Below are positions 53,821 to 64,000 of a stretch of 64,000 nucleotides of DNA, in pieces. The notes under the pieces are model-generated. The model did no database searches and had not been told where the DNA came from. It saw only the letters and a program-made list of their open reading frames with translations. The stretch's first letter is position 1. Each line of letters opens with the position of its first letter. This stretch comes from Hirsutella rhossiliensis (lineage: Eukaryota; Ascomycota; Sordariomycetes; Hypocreales; Ophiocordycipitaceae): contig NW_025408676.1 of the NCBI RefSeq assembly GCF_020360975.1, forward strand, positions 2,356,001 to 2,420,000, given 5' to 3'. The translations under genes and the position numbers were made by a program.

Positions 53821-54163
53821 GTGCCTGTTTCGGGGTGCGGAGATGATACAGGGCAACTCCGAGAAGGGCACGGAGCACGGGAGACAAGGTTGGGGCGGTT
53901 CGGGAGATACAGATCAGTGGCGAATGAAGCATTAACGTTCCGGCTGATTCAGCCTAAGCAGTCTGCGGTCGAAGAAACCGCATGGAGAAAGCATGCAGAG
54001 GCGATCGCAAAGTCACTGCCGAGAAGACCGCCGCGAGGCGGTTTGCGGTCAAGCAGAGCACGGAAGTCCGTAATTTGGTCAGCAGCGGAAATTCCGCGCA
54101 ACGTCAGTCACCGAGTCCGCTTCCGAGGTTCGTGTTGCCTACAGAACGTGGAGACCAGGGGCA

Positions 54164-56140
54164 GTGGGCTCTAACAGTCCACCCCTTCATCGGCCGTTTT
54201 GCCCCAGGAGAGGGGTCCTGAAGGTGACGGGCAGGGAGATAAGGCGGCGACCGGCGGTGTCCCGGGTGTTCGTTCGAAAAGGGACCGACGGTCCGACCTA
54301 TCCAGCCCAAGGATACGACTTTCCAAGACCTAAGACGAACGGCGCAATTTGCAGCATCGATTGCATGGGGTTTGCCCAAGCTCCGTCGGGGACCGGTTCG
54401 GCGGCCAAGGGCACAGGTGGGTGTGGACGATGGCGCAGCAGAGGCAGCGGACGGCTCGCTGCGCGGACAGAGGCAGTCCCGGAGGCGGAGAAGAGAGCCC
54501 GTCTTCCTAGCCGGGATGGGCGCCCGATAAAACAGGTCCGAAGTGGAATCGGAAGGCATAGGAGACGGGAGCTGCAGGCCGAAGACCTGGCGAGTGTGCT
54601 GCGCTTTTTGGAGGAAGACTTTGCCTTGAAGGAGAGATTGTCTAACGATCAGACGTGGTGCACGCCAATACCGCTCGAGAGGAAGGTGTCGACGGTGCGA
54701 GACTTCTATCAGGCGTTCCACGATGCGAGCACGTTGCCGATACGGACCTGCATGGTGTGCTACCGCAAGTGTACGAGAGGAGAGTTGAGGGAGATTACAT
54801 GGGATCATTGGCTGTCAAGTTGCGTACCAAAGGGCGGCCGCTCACCATTTTCATGCCGGAGTTGCTTTCCTGAGGGCGAGTCCGTGTCGGTGTGCGCCGA
54901 GTGTGGCCGATGCCTGGCGCGCAGGAGCCTGTCGCCGGCGATCCACCTTCACAGTCGCCTTGGCTGCGAGCACATGTTCCCCGATGAGCTCAAGGGACTG
55001 ACGCCGGTCGAAGAGAAGCTCATCTCGCTGAACTCATGTTACGGGTTTGTCACGAGATATAGCATTCCGGGCGGGCAGAGGCAGAGCGTGAAGTATCCGA
55101 GGCATGTCAGGGCCACATCACGGTGTTTCCGAACAATGTGCAGGAGCTGGCCACCAAAGTGCTCCCGCACCCCTTTGCAAGCACTGGACGAGATCCACAT
55201 CTCGTGGCAGGGCGCGGAGAAGCCGGCACCGAGCGACCTGTCGAGTCTCTTGTCGGTGAGGCGGCGGGTGGTCGAGAGGGCCCTTGTCTGGCTGAAGCGG
55301 AACAACCCCCACTACGCCGAGATCGAGATCGACGCGGCGGAGATGGAGAGCTGGGGAGACTCGATACACGGGGTACCGTCGTCGGTGTGCGATCGTATGG
55401 AGCGGAACGAGCCGTCTGGGTGGGAAAGCGCGGACGGCGCACGTTGTGCCGCCCACGGAACGCGCCGTGGACGAGGAGGGCCGGTGGAGATCGAGGAGCT
55501 CTTCGCCCTGCTCAACCAAGGACAAGAAGCCGGCGGCCAGGGTGAAGGTCACGGGCCCAACGGAGAAGGCGCGGTTCGCGATGGAAGTGACGCCTGCCCC
55601 GACCAGAACGTTCCAGCGATCAACGAGGTGACGTCTTCTGGCATGTTCGCGCTCGACGGACCGCCAGACGTCGCGGACGTGGAGAAGCTGCAGTTTGCCT
55701 GTGACGCTGTTGGTGAAGGTGCCGACGACGGCCGTGCGGGCCCGAGAGCGTGGGTCGGGTCCCTAGCCGGGGGGGTTCGGGGGCGTGGCGACGGTGGTTG
55801 TGAGCCATACATCCGGGTTTCGCGGGGTGAGTTTACCGATTCCTTTGAGGCGTCCTTCTTTGCCAGGACGTTCCCGACCCTGTTCCCATTTGGCGTTGGG
55901 GGACCAAGGCTGGTTGAAGAGACCATGGTCGACGCGGGGAAGGTCACGGCCAACTTGCGAGGCAGGGCTGTCGAGGCAGAGGCGGCCGCGGAGACCCGTA
56001 TCGTCTCGAAGCTTGAACCTTCAGGCGTGGGCCGAGATCGTGCTCCGGCGCCATGGTGGTCGATTTGCACTGCACCACATCTTCGCATTTCTCGTCTTAA
56101 CATGGGGTGCGGTCGAGGAACCGCCGGGTCAGCATGTTGA
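54164..56140 (+). pseudogene. Helitron-2 N-terminal region (zinc cluster, DUF6570-like, start of Rep)
   Basis: The 658-codon frame contains a Cys-rich segment (RTCMVCYRKCTRGELREITW, CRSCFPEG, CAECGRC), a DUF6570-like block (LNSCYGFVTRYSIPGG; in the next frame GHITVFPNNVQELATKVL) and SVRRRVVERALVWLKRNNPH. The conserved beginning of the Helitron_like_N domain then appears (FEASFFARTFPTLFPFGVGG). One or more short out-of-frame stretches (about 55090-55200) show slips. The cysteine cluster may bind single-stranded DNA; this is inferred from the family. Confidence 0.85.
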
Positions 56141-57710
56141 GTGTGGGAGGAAGAACTTCCGCAAGGTAGAGCGCATCGTGCGTTCGATGACCACAGAAAG
56201 GCTAGCGGCGGCGAGGGTCGAGTTGGAGAGCTCGGGTAAGACGACCGATGGTGACGTGAAGGAGCTTCTCAGGAGCCTCTCGCTTTACGGCCACCGGCAG
56301 CCCATGTCGAGAGGTCCGTCTCAATATGCGGCGGAAAATCCAGTCGCTCATCGTCGGATATGGCGTGCCGGCCATCTGGTTCACCATCAACCCGAACGAC
56401 ATTACGAACCCGGTGAAGCTGCGACTGGCGGCATACCGCACACGCGATCCCGACGCGGCCGAGGAGTTCTTAGAAGGCCTTGGGGATGCGTATAAGCGGG
56501 CACGGCTGGCGATATCGGATCCCATGAGCTCGGCCGTGTTCTTCCACCGCGAGATGAAGCTGTTCTTCGATCATTACGTGAAGGTCGGTGAAGAGTCGGT
56601 ATTCGGGCGCATCGGCAAGTACTATGGCGCCGTGGAGACGAACGAACGAGGGCGCTTCATGTTCACGGCTTGCTCTGGCTGCACGGGAACGCGCATCTCA
56701 GCTCGATGCTTGCCGACATCCACGGGGAGGATCAGGCGGCGTATCGCGAGCGAATCGTCCGATACATCGATAGCGTCTTCTCAGAGGTAAGAATGCCTAC
56801 CTAAGATGTGCCACCGGGAGCCTGAAGTACTCTTCTGATGGCCAAGTGGGGCCGGGTTGACGTGCAAGGCAGGATCTGGACCAGGAAAGTTTTGCGCCGT
56901 GCAAGCGGAGCGATCTGTGACGGGCGGTATTGGTTCCCTGCTGGACAACGCCGCGCAGTTCTCGGCCGCGTTTATCGAGGAGGCCAACTTCTGTGCCGGC
57001 GCGACGCAGGTGCACACGCATAGCCCGACCTGTGTGAAGTATTCCTTGGGCAAAGGAGGGCGGAAAGGGGACCTCTGCCGGTTCAAGGCGCCATGGAGGT
57101 TAGTCGACAAGACCGCCCTCACGGCAGACGGGGTGCTGCAGATCCGGAGGACACACAGCATGGTCAATCGATGGAACGAGGCTATTGCTGTCGGGCTCCG
57201 GCACAACCATGATATTTCCTTCATTGCGACGCAGCGCAAGACAATGGCCCTCATCTATTATGTCACGAACTACGCGACCAAGGTGGAGGACCCGGTGTGG
57301 AAGCGTGTGGCGGCCGCGGCCGAGCTCCTGGCCGCCTCAACAGGTGATGGCACGGCCAACGGAGGGCGGGACGGTGGCGGAGACGCTGCCACCGATGACC
57401 CTGTCAAGGGAACAGGACGCGACAGTTCCTGATGAGAGTGGCGAACCGCGTGTTCACGGAGCGTCCGCTATCACAGGTCGAGGTCGTCGCTCACCTTCTC
57501 GGATATCCGGCCGAGTTCACCGACAGCAGCGCGTGGGCGTACCTGAACTGTTCTCTGCTGTACTGGGAAGTCTTTCGGCGATGGCGGCATCTCCGAGAAG
57601 CCAGTGGCGCTGCGGCTATGGATGACACCTTGGATGAGTCGGTCGTCGTCGAAGAAGAAGGCCTGAGAATCTCCCACGTCGAGGCGTACCAGCACCGGGA
57701 GAGCTGCTGA
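56090..57710 (+). pseudogene. Helitron-2 Rep (HUH nuclease) region
   Basis: Frames 56090-56495 and 56326-56790 hold QSLIVGYGVPAIWFTINPND and FFHREMKLFFDHYVKVGEES. After a one-base slip near 56658 the metal-binding HUH motif FHVHGLLWLHG is readable. GTAAGA at 56787 may start an intron. Frame 56857-57432 has ATQVHTHSPTCVKYSLGKGG and the tyrosine motif region TMALIYYVTNYATK (nucleophile Tyr candidates). Frame 57432-57710 continues ANRVFTERPLSQVEVVAHLL. This domain nicks and rejoins DNA in rolling-circle transposition. Confidence 0.85.
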
Positions 57711-60272
57711 AAGGCCTATGCCTGTATGACTACATATCGATCGTCAGACTGAAACGCATCGGCAACGACGAGAGCTGGGCGGCTTGGGGGGAGATGTCTT
57801 TCGAGGATGGATGGGCGCCGGGACGACGCTGGGTTCAGGTGCTCAGGCGGCCGGGCAAGCACGCTACCGTCGGGAGTCCTTCCTGGGCGAAGGAACAGGT
57901 GAGATCAACAGCATCTGGGCGCGGGCTCGAGACGCTATGGCCCCGAGAATATCATGTCTCGTCGACAACGTGCAGCTGCTTCGACGATTCGCCGAAGACG
58001 CAAAACGCGACGCCAAGCAATGGGCAGCCTCGTCCGGCGATGGCGACCCGACGGTCGCACACGTCGAGGAGGGTGGAGCAGGCGAGGCGGGCGCGGAGTC
58101 TGCAGCGACATATCAGCCCAACAGCATCGGAGACGCAACGCGGCTCATCGACGTCGTCCGAGGTGCAGTGGGAGCGAATCAGGTGACGGCCAAGTCGCCG
58201 GAGCTCATGGCAATGATACAGCAGCTCTGTCGGTTTCAGCAATCGGCGCTGCGCTCGACGGCCGAGCTCGAGGCCACGGCGCTGATCGAACGAGGAGAGG
58301 CGGTTAAGCATGCCAGGGCGGGTATTTTCCGGGGCCGCACTACCGCCGCAGGATCAGGTCAAGGCTATCAAGTCGCAGCAGGTAAGTGCCTCGAAGGAGA
58401 GGGAGAGGATGATCCAAGGGATACAAAGCACGCCCGCCGCCTGGGAAAGCGATCGCCGCGCAGCGTTGCGAAGGGTGATGACCGGTTTCGGGGAGGACGA
58501 GATCGAAATGACGATGGCCGACTCCGACGAGACCGCTATCGACGCAGGGGCGGGAATGGACGTTCAGTTTGGCCCATCAACCTCCTTCCTCGCGGCGGGC
58601 AAGGTGTTGGCAACACGGCTGACGCTGAACAAGAGGCAGTCCATCGCTTTTCTGATAATATGCCGCCAGCTCGATTTGATGCAGCAGACCGACAGGGCGA
58701 TGCCTGCCAGCTGCGCCAGTTCGTCGGTGGCGAGGGCGGTACCGGCAAGTCGCGAATCATCGAGGCACTCGTCGAGCTGTTCAGTAAAAGAGCCTTTCGA
58801 ATCGTCTGCTGATCACGGCGACGTCGGGGACTGCGGCGGCGCGGATCAACGGCATCACGATCCACTCCGCCTGCGGGTTCACTAAAGACCAAGGGCCGGG
58901 CGCGAACATGGTCAAAGACCTTGACGGGTGCGGCTGCCGAAACAGGCGGAGCGGTTCATCCACGGCCAGTCTCGAATGGATTGGCAGGAGAAGGATGTGC
59001 TCGTCATCGACGAGGTGAGCATGCTCGGGGCGCGGACGCTGCACGCCGTGAACGAGCGGCTTCGCCGGCTTCGCGGATCGCGGCAAGATTTCGGGGGGAT
59101 CCCCATCGTCCTCTTCTGCGGAGATTTTCAGCAGTTCCGGCCGGTCCAAGAGAGGTCGATCGTCCTGCCTAGCGCGGCCATCTCGTGGGACGTAGACAAC
59201 TCGTTCAAGGCCGAGCAGCGTCACCAGCACGACAAAGCGCACGCACTGTGGAAGAGGTTCACGACGGTCGTCATGCTGGACGAGCAGATGCGCGCCGCCG
59301 GCGACCCGGAGCTGCAGAGGCTGCTGAAGCGGATCCGTCTAGGCGTGCAGGATCGGACGGATCTAAACCTCCTCAACTCAAGGTGCTACCGGGAGGAAGG
59401 CGGATCCCTTGGGAGACGGGCATCACCGTGGTGACGCCGCTCAATAGGAATCGGTGGAACCTGAACATGGAGGCGAGCCTGGCGTTCCGGGTCCAGCAGC
59501 GGTCGACGATGCGCATTTTCATCTCCGAGCACAAGTGGAAGGAGGAGCTGCCGACGGAGGAAGAGGCGATCATGATACTCAACCAGGGCGACGATAGCGC
59601 GATCCCGGTGCCGGCCGTCTTCATGTTCGTGGCCGGGATGCCCATCGTCGTGAACCACAACACCCACCAGGGGCTGAAGCTAGTGAACGGCGCGAGCTAC
59701 TCGGCGGTGGAGGTCATTGTCGACAAGGCGTACCCGGGGCATCGGATCTCGGCCGATATGACGATCCACTTCGGGCCGCCGGCGGGGATCATTCTCGAAT
59801 CGGAGACGACGAGATATCTCCACTTCGTCGGGATGCCGCCGGGCACGATCTTGTTGACACCCATGACCGTTAAGATACAGTGCCAGCGAAAAAGGCCGTG
59901 GCAACGCAACGACGTCAGCCGAAAGGGTTTGCCGTGCGCAGCAGCGTTCGCGTGCACGGACTACAAGGTGCAGGGCAAAACGCTGGAGCGCGTGGCCCTC
60001 GAGCTGCGAGGACACGGACGACGAAGATGGATGGAACGGTGGTGCCCTCGCAGTGCGACCCGTACGGCCTGTACGTGCAGCTATCGCGCTGCCGAACTCT
60101 AGACGGCATCATGCTCGTGTCCAAGGTGCGGGACAGAGACTTGGTGGGCAACCGGGTCCCCGAGGAGATGACTGCCGCACAGGCCAGGCTCGAGGTACTG
60201 AGCGAGAGGACCGTTGAGGAGGCGTTGCGCTGGCTGGACGGTGATGCTGAAGAGTCAAGGCGGCCGCGCTAG
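57711..60272 (+). pseudogene. Helitron-2 Pif1-family helicase region
   Basis: Split frames carry TLNKRQSIAFLIICRQLD (58620s), Walker A GGEGGTGKSRIIEAL (58730s), SGTAAARINGITIHSACG (motif Ia), Walker B VLVIDEVSMLG (58990s), PIVLFCGDFQQFRPV (motif III) and TVVMLDEQMRA (motif IV). Frame 59185-60102 adds MPIVVNHNTHQGLKLVNGAS and motif V (ACTDYKVQGKTLERVALEL). Frame 59880-60272 has motif VI (LYVQLSRCRTLDGIMLVSKV). All canonical motifs are therefore present. The frame breaks (at least five) are single-base. It unwinds DNA during element replication. Confidence 0.88.
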
Positions 60273-60560
60273 GTGACGCGATGAAGAGTTCGGCAGGCGG
60301 GAAGAGTCGGCAGGCGGCAGACAGGGTGGGAGGCGCCTAGTGGTGGGATAAGGCACGCGAAAAGGCAACAGAAGCCGGGGGAAGGGCAGCGACCAACGAG
60401 GAGGGAGGCAAGGAGGGACCAATCACAAGGGACCAATCAAGGGGCGGAGAACTTTTGGGGGGAGAGGGCGGGGTCAGCGGGGCACGTTAGAAGGCCTTTC
60501 GTTCCTCAAGGCAAACGCCCTTCGGGCTGAATGATCCAAGTGGCGGAACCCCGGTCGGGG

Positions 60561-61479
60561 AGTTATGATATACCCGTTATGTCACCGTATAAAGGCGGGG
60601 TGCCAGGTAGCCTCTAACCTATCTGTCATCTCTAGGGTAGGAGGCAGGCTGGCTCGTCAATATTTATGCGAAGCAGTTGAGATGCCAATACATTCGCTTC
60701 TTTCCGTTGTAATTAAGCATACTGGTAAGCGTCTAAACACAAGCTTTGCTAAGAGCTTCCGCCTGTTATTGACTTTATTATGCTATCAAAACATGTTGCT
60801 AAGTTATCGTTTCTGGTCGAGAAAACCCATTATACCGGATGTTGCCCTGCCAATTTGTTCAAGTTTGTCAGTCGGGTTACAGTCCAAAGCGCAGATTGAG
60901 CCTCGGCCACACTTCTACGGCCCCAGCTACACCAATCATTAGCTTCATAGGTCGATGCACCGCAAGCCTTCTGATGCTCTTCTCGTCGAGGCTCAACTGA
61001 GGATCTCCACCGCCGTTGCGTACGCAAATTGGATGCCGACGTTAGGAACACTGGGGCGTGTCGCTTGGCTGGCACGAGATGAGCGCGAGACGAGCGCGAA
61101 GCGAGCACGTACGGAACAATTCGCGACGATGTTAAGTTTCGTTGTGCGCCGACGCTAAAAGGGATATGACCGATCATTGGCCGGCAAACTCAAATTAATT
61201 GGATTCTGTGGTCCAAACCAAATCACTAGGACTTCCTAGGGTGGTCAAAAAGAGGAAGTTGTCCACCACAGAATGATCTGACCGGAGCTGCCACAAACAA
61301 TCCGGTTTATCCCACCAATCCTGCTCTCCGCCAGATTCCCATGATCGCCACTCTTATTGTCTAGTGCAGTCCCTAGAGGATCATGTCCTCCATCGTGGAT
61401 CACCCGAGGCTGGCACCTATATAGATGATTCTGACCTTATTAGTGGGACAGCGGCTTCCCGTCACCGGCACCATCCTCT
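60561..61479. other. Unassigned region within hAT-3, no clear gene
   Basis: A plus frame at 60565-60942 (125 codons) shows no recognised domain. A short inverted repeat ATTCTGTGGT ... ACCACAGAAT lies at about 61202-61275. The stretch is probably the 5' region of the hAT-3 transposase gene plus Helitron flank. Confidence 0.35.
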
Positions 61480-63535
61480 TCGCCTGTCCTTAGCGTCTAC
61501 CGCCGAAAGACGTCTCCTATTTGGCAGTATTGTCGAAGAGAAGAAGGTAGGAGTATTCCGGCAGCTTGGGTTGATTCCAATGGAACGAAATGGTGGCATT
61601 GCCAGCCCTGCTTCGACAAGAAAAGAGCGAAGAAATACAATTACTGTGGTGGGTCGTCCGCCATCGTCAATCATTTGCGAAAGGAGCACAATATCATTAT
61701 TTCTGGGCGGCAGGAGATCAGGCGGGAAGTGACGCAAAGTCGCCTCGGAGACATCACCGCATTCCTGGCCAATGGAACTTTGTTCTCCACCAAGAAACGC
61801 AAGGCGACCGCAGAGGAAGATGCCTAGATCAAGCGACTCTCCGCGAACTGTACTGCCGTTATACAGTAGCTTGCAGCCTCTCATTTGCTCATGTTGAGCA
61901 GCCGGCCTTTCGCGACTTTATCCGGTATATCCGTCCGGCCGCCGATGATCTCCTCCGAGGTCCGGCGACACGGTTAAAAATGACTTACAATGGGGCTACG
62001 ACAACAAGAAGGAGTTTGTAAAGCGAGCTCTGCAGAATGCTCTCTCGTCAATCCACATTGTTCCAGACAATTGGACATCGCCGAATTGTTTGGGCGTAAT
62101 AGGGTTTACAGTTCAATTCGTTACCGAAGATCATGGTCTGCAGTCCCTGGTGGTGAGGATAAAAGAATTGGAAGGACAGCACAGCGGCGAGAACATGGCA
62201 GAAGCCATCATGGAGTTCATACGAGAATATGGAATAGCGACAAAGTTGGATACTTTATGATGGATAATGCCACCAACATGAATACCATGATCGACAAAGT
62301 CTCCGACGACTTGGAGCACGAGTTCGAAGTTTTCTACGATCCTCTTCCTCACCGACTTCGCTGTTTCGGCCACATCATTAACCTGGCCGTGATGGAGTTC
62401 CTCATAGGAAAGCGACCACCCACAGCAGATTCCTACCACGGACCGTCCGACGACGAAGTTAAGCAATGGAGAAAGCGAGGGCGATAGGCAAATTGCATAA
62501 TATCGTGGTCTACATCACCTGGACTCCCAGCGACTTCAGACATTCACTGGTCTCACTGACGGTCTACGGCTACGGCGCGACAATGACACTCGTTGGAATT
62601 CGTGGCATAGCATGGTTGAGTGGGCCCTTAGAACAAAAGTCCGTCAAGGCATCACCATATTTTGTGCTCAAGAGCCTGCCCTGCAAGACGATGCTCTGAC
62701 TTCCTCTGACTGGGTTACTTTGGCTGAAATTCACAAATTTCTCGAACCTTTTCACGACGCTACAATGGCCAACGAAGGCACCGGCAATTCCATCTCTGAC
62801 GTTCTGCCAACCATGGACTATCTCTTGCATCACATTGAAGCGGCCAAGGAGGCCACTACCATCCCCCACTTGGCTACAATGATGGAGACGACATGGGCCA
62901 AATTAGCCGACTACTACGAATTGACGGAAGATTCGCCAGTCTATTCAGCAGCGACGGTATTAAATCCTTCCCTCAAGTGGGCCTATATGGAGAAGACTTG
63001 GGACGACAAGAATGAATGGATTGAGAGAGCTAAAGCTCGGGTAGGGGAGCTCTGGAGGGAGGCATACAAATCTACCACTCCCTGCCCTGTTCTTCGACCA
63101 GCTTCCGCACAAGAGCCAAGTGCAAGACGACCAAATGGGTACAAAATGTGGATGAAAGAGCAAAGGCTACGATTTTCAACATGGATGACGACGAGTACGA
63201 AGTGTATTGCCGCGAGCCCCCTAACTTATCTTTGATGGCCATTGACCTTCTATCGATTGCGCCTATGTCTACTGAGACAGAGCGGCTCTTCTCCAAAGCC
63301 AAACTTTCGGTAACCGACCAGCGAGGATCTATGAACATTGAAACTTTAAATCTCTTGGAATGCCCACGATCCTGGGACCGGAGCGCTCTGATACTCCCAT
63401 CCGAGGTAAGATTTCTGTTTCGTCAGATGAAGAGTGTCTAATTATGGATTCCAGTGTCGCTATATCGATCCGGAAGCCACCGGTACCGGGTCTGAGTCTC
63501 TGATTCAGGAAAGGGGCGAGGAAAGCTGCACGTAA
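61480..63535 (+). pseudogene. hAT-3 transposase
   Basis: A BED zinc finger is readable at 61585-61690 (KWWHCQPCFDKKRAKKYNYC, IVNHLRKEH). It is followed by DQATLRELYCRYTVACSLSF and QPAFRDFIRYIRP, then the core: IHIVPDNWTSPNCLGVIGFT, GYFMMDNATNMNTMIDKV, HRLRCFGHIINLAVMEFLIG, RRDNDTRWNSWHSM and LADYYELTEDSPVYSAATVL. The dimerisation domain NLSLMAIDLLSIAPMSTETE with RLFSKAKLSV is at 63220-63350. A 49-bp intron (63406-63454, GTAAGA...GTCTAATTATGGATTCCAG) leads to a last exon ending EESCT. About six one-base slips occur. This is the likely mobiliser of the 27-kb element. Confidence 0.9.
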
Positions 63536-63599
63536 GGCAGGCAATTCGGTGAGGGCGCTGGAAAACTTGAAGGCAACCTTGCAGGTGCGACGGGTGCAA

Positions 63600-63798
63600 T
63601 GCCAAATGTCAGACTATATGTTCACACTAATAGTGTAGACCACAGTTTGCACTGTAGTTCAGTTTGGCCGCGACGAACAGACTAATAGTTCAGTTTGAAC
63701 ATCTCAGGCACACTGGTAGTGTAGTGCGGCCAAGTCACACGCACTGAATGAGCAGTTTGAGGGGTCCAAACGCACTGGCCACACTATTAGGAGCACTG
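63600..63798 (-). repeat. hAT-3 right terminal and subterminal repeat region
   Basis: Contains CACACTAATAGTGTAGACCA, several CAGTTTG / CAAACTGAAC words, and the terminal CCACACTATTAGGAGCACTG. It mirrors the left end at 36799 and is followed by the target copy ATGGCAAC. Confidence 0.85.
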
Positions 63799-63950
63799 AT
63801 GGCAACTGCTCCAGCACTCTCACATATCAGTCCTCAACGGTCGACGATTCAGAGGACAATAGTAGCAACTGCTCAAACAGCTTCATAGAGCGGCGCGAGC
63901 TTGATCAACCGTTTGATCCATTATTTTGTGACACGTCAAAGACAGACTAG
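63799..63950 (+). pseudogene. MYND-finger protein gene, part right of the giant hAT
   Basis: After the target copy (63799-63806), codons from 63807 continue the frame interrupted at 36798 for 47 sense codons to TAG at 63948-63950. They begin CSSTLTYQSSTVDDSEDNSS and end FCDTSKTD. The acidic motif TVDDSEDNSSNCS repeats TVEDSEDDHGN plus CS, which forms only when the two sides are joined. This supports a single precise insertion. Confidence 0.7.
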
Positions 63951-64000
63951 ACAGTAACCCGCTAACGGTCGGCCGAGCTTAAACTCCTGAGGAGAACTCC

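Larger units (their letters stand above)
53821..60560 (+). mobile_element. Helitron-2, nearly complete RepHel rolling-circle element
   Basis: A plus-strand gene series covers the zinc/DUF6570 region, Rep (HUH) nuclease and Pif1 helicase in the right order over 6 kb. The trailer after 60272 contains CGCCCTTCGGGCTGAATG and a small hairpin CCCCGGTCGGGG (60548-60559), plausible for the 3' end. The 5'-TC end and 3'-CTRR end were not located, so the boundaries are approximate. It is near the right part of the giant hAT. Confidence 0.75.
36799..63798 (+). mobile_element. Giant 27.0-kb hAT element (hAT-3) with nested and cargo sequence
   Basis: Left end CAGCGCTCCTAATAGTGTGG and right end (read inward) CAGTGCTCCTAATAGTGTGG match at 19 of 20. 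Both are bordered by the same 8 bp, ATGGCAAC (36791-36798, 63799-63806). The host reading frame continues across the empty site. Subterminal regions on both sides (36799-36990, 63600-63798) contain CACTAATAGTG and CAAACTGAAC repeats, as hAT transposase-binding arrays do. A hAT transposase lies near the right end (61480-63535). Inside are Copia-2 (with hAT-N1 and Copia-1), a Helitron 3' piece, a fungal gene and Helitron-2. These could be later insertions, captured cargo, or both. Confidence 0.85.

Noticed and set aside
60600..61180. Host gene at 60565-60942 or 61177-60830
   Set aside because: The frames overlap on opposite strands, show no recognisable motif, and have no splice signals to extend them.

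Overview
This window looks like a transposon-dense accessory block from a filamentous ascomycete (Pezizomycotina). Introns are short (about 45-60 bp, GT...CTAAT...AG). The elements are those typical of such genomes: Ty3/Gypsy chromovirus, Ty1/Copia, Tad-like LINE, Fot1/pogo, hAT, a MULE fragment and Helitrons. I cannot name a species. No rRNA gene, CRISPR array or canonical tRNA gene was seen.

Layout. 1-2.4 kb: 5' half of a minus-strand Helitron. 2.7-4.2 kb: a TA-target MITE, a MULE transposase C-terminus and a stray Gypsy LTR piece. 4.2-12.8 kb: a minus-strand chromodomain Gypsy with a hAT (5167-7940) inside its integrase. 12.85-13.8 kb: a non-autonomous hAT carrying only the dimerisation domain. 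14-20.7 kb: decayed hAT, LINE and Helitron pieces, plus a 1.96-kb Fot1/pogo element (17419-19382). 20.85-23.5 kb: a small island of ordinary fungal genes, the last of which is cut near its 3' end by a SINE-like element and a Tad-like LINE that share one 13-bp target sequence (23491-27604). 27.76-34.7 kb: a Fot1-like element containing a 381-bp miniature LTR retrotransposon (TRIM) and a 5-kb hAT. 34.7-36.2 kb: small terminal-repeat elements. 36.2 kb to the right edge: a MYND-finger gene split by one very large hAT.

The main observation is that 36799-63798 (27,000 bp) has hAT-type terminal repeats, identical 8-bp flanks (ATGGCAAC), and a reading frame that continues across the empty site. It carries a hAT transposase near its right end, a Copia element (37023-49321), a Helitron piece, a fungal gene and a nearly complete RepHel Helitron. 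Inside the Copia lies a second copy of the non-autonomous hAT, and inside that another Copia (39044-45143), giving four levels of nesting, each with its own target duplication.

Almost every element gene is interrupted by single-base frameshifts. Where two copies can be compared (LTR pairs, the hAT pair) they differ almost only in homopolymer length. Many breaks may therefore be sequencing or assembly errors rather than decay. C-to-T damage typical of RIP was not evident by eye. The elements interact mainly as hosts and guests: TIR and LTR ends define a time order. The TRIM and the 37-kb Copia share primer-binding and polypurine signals, and the SINE-like element shares its 3' tail with the LINE, which suggests trans-mobilisation.
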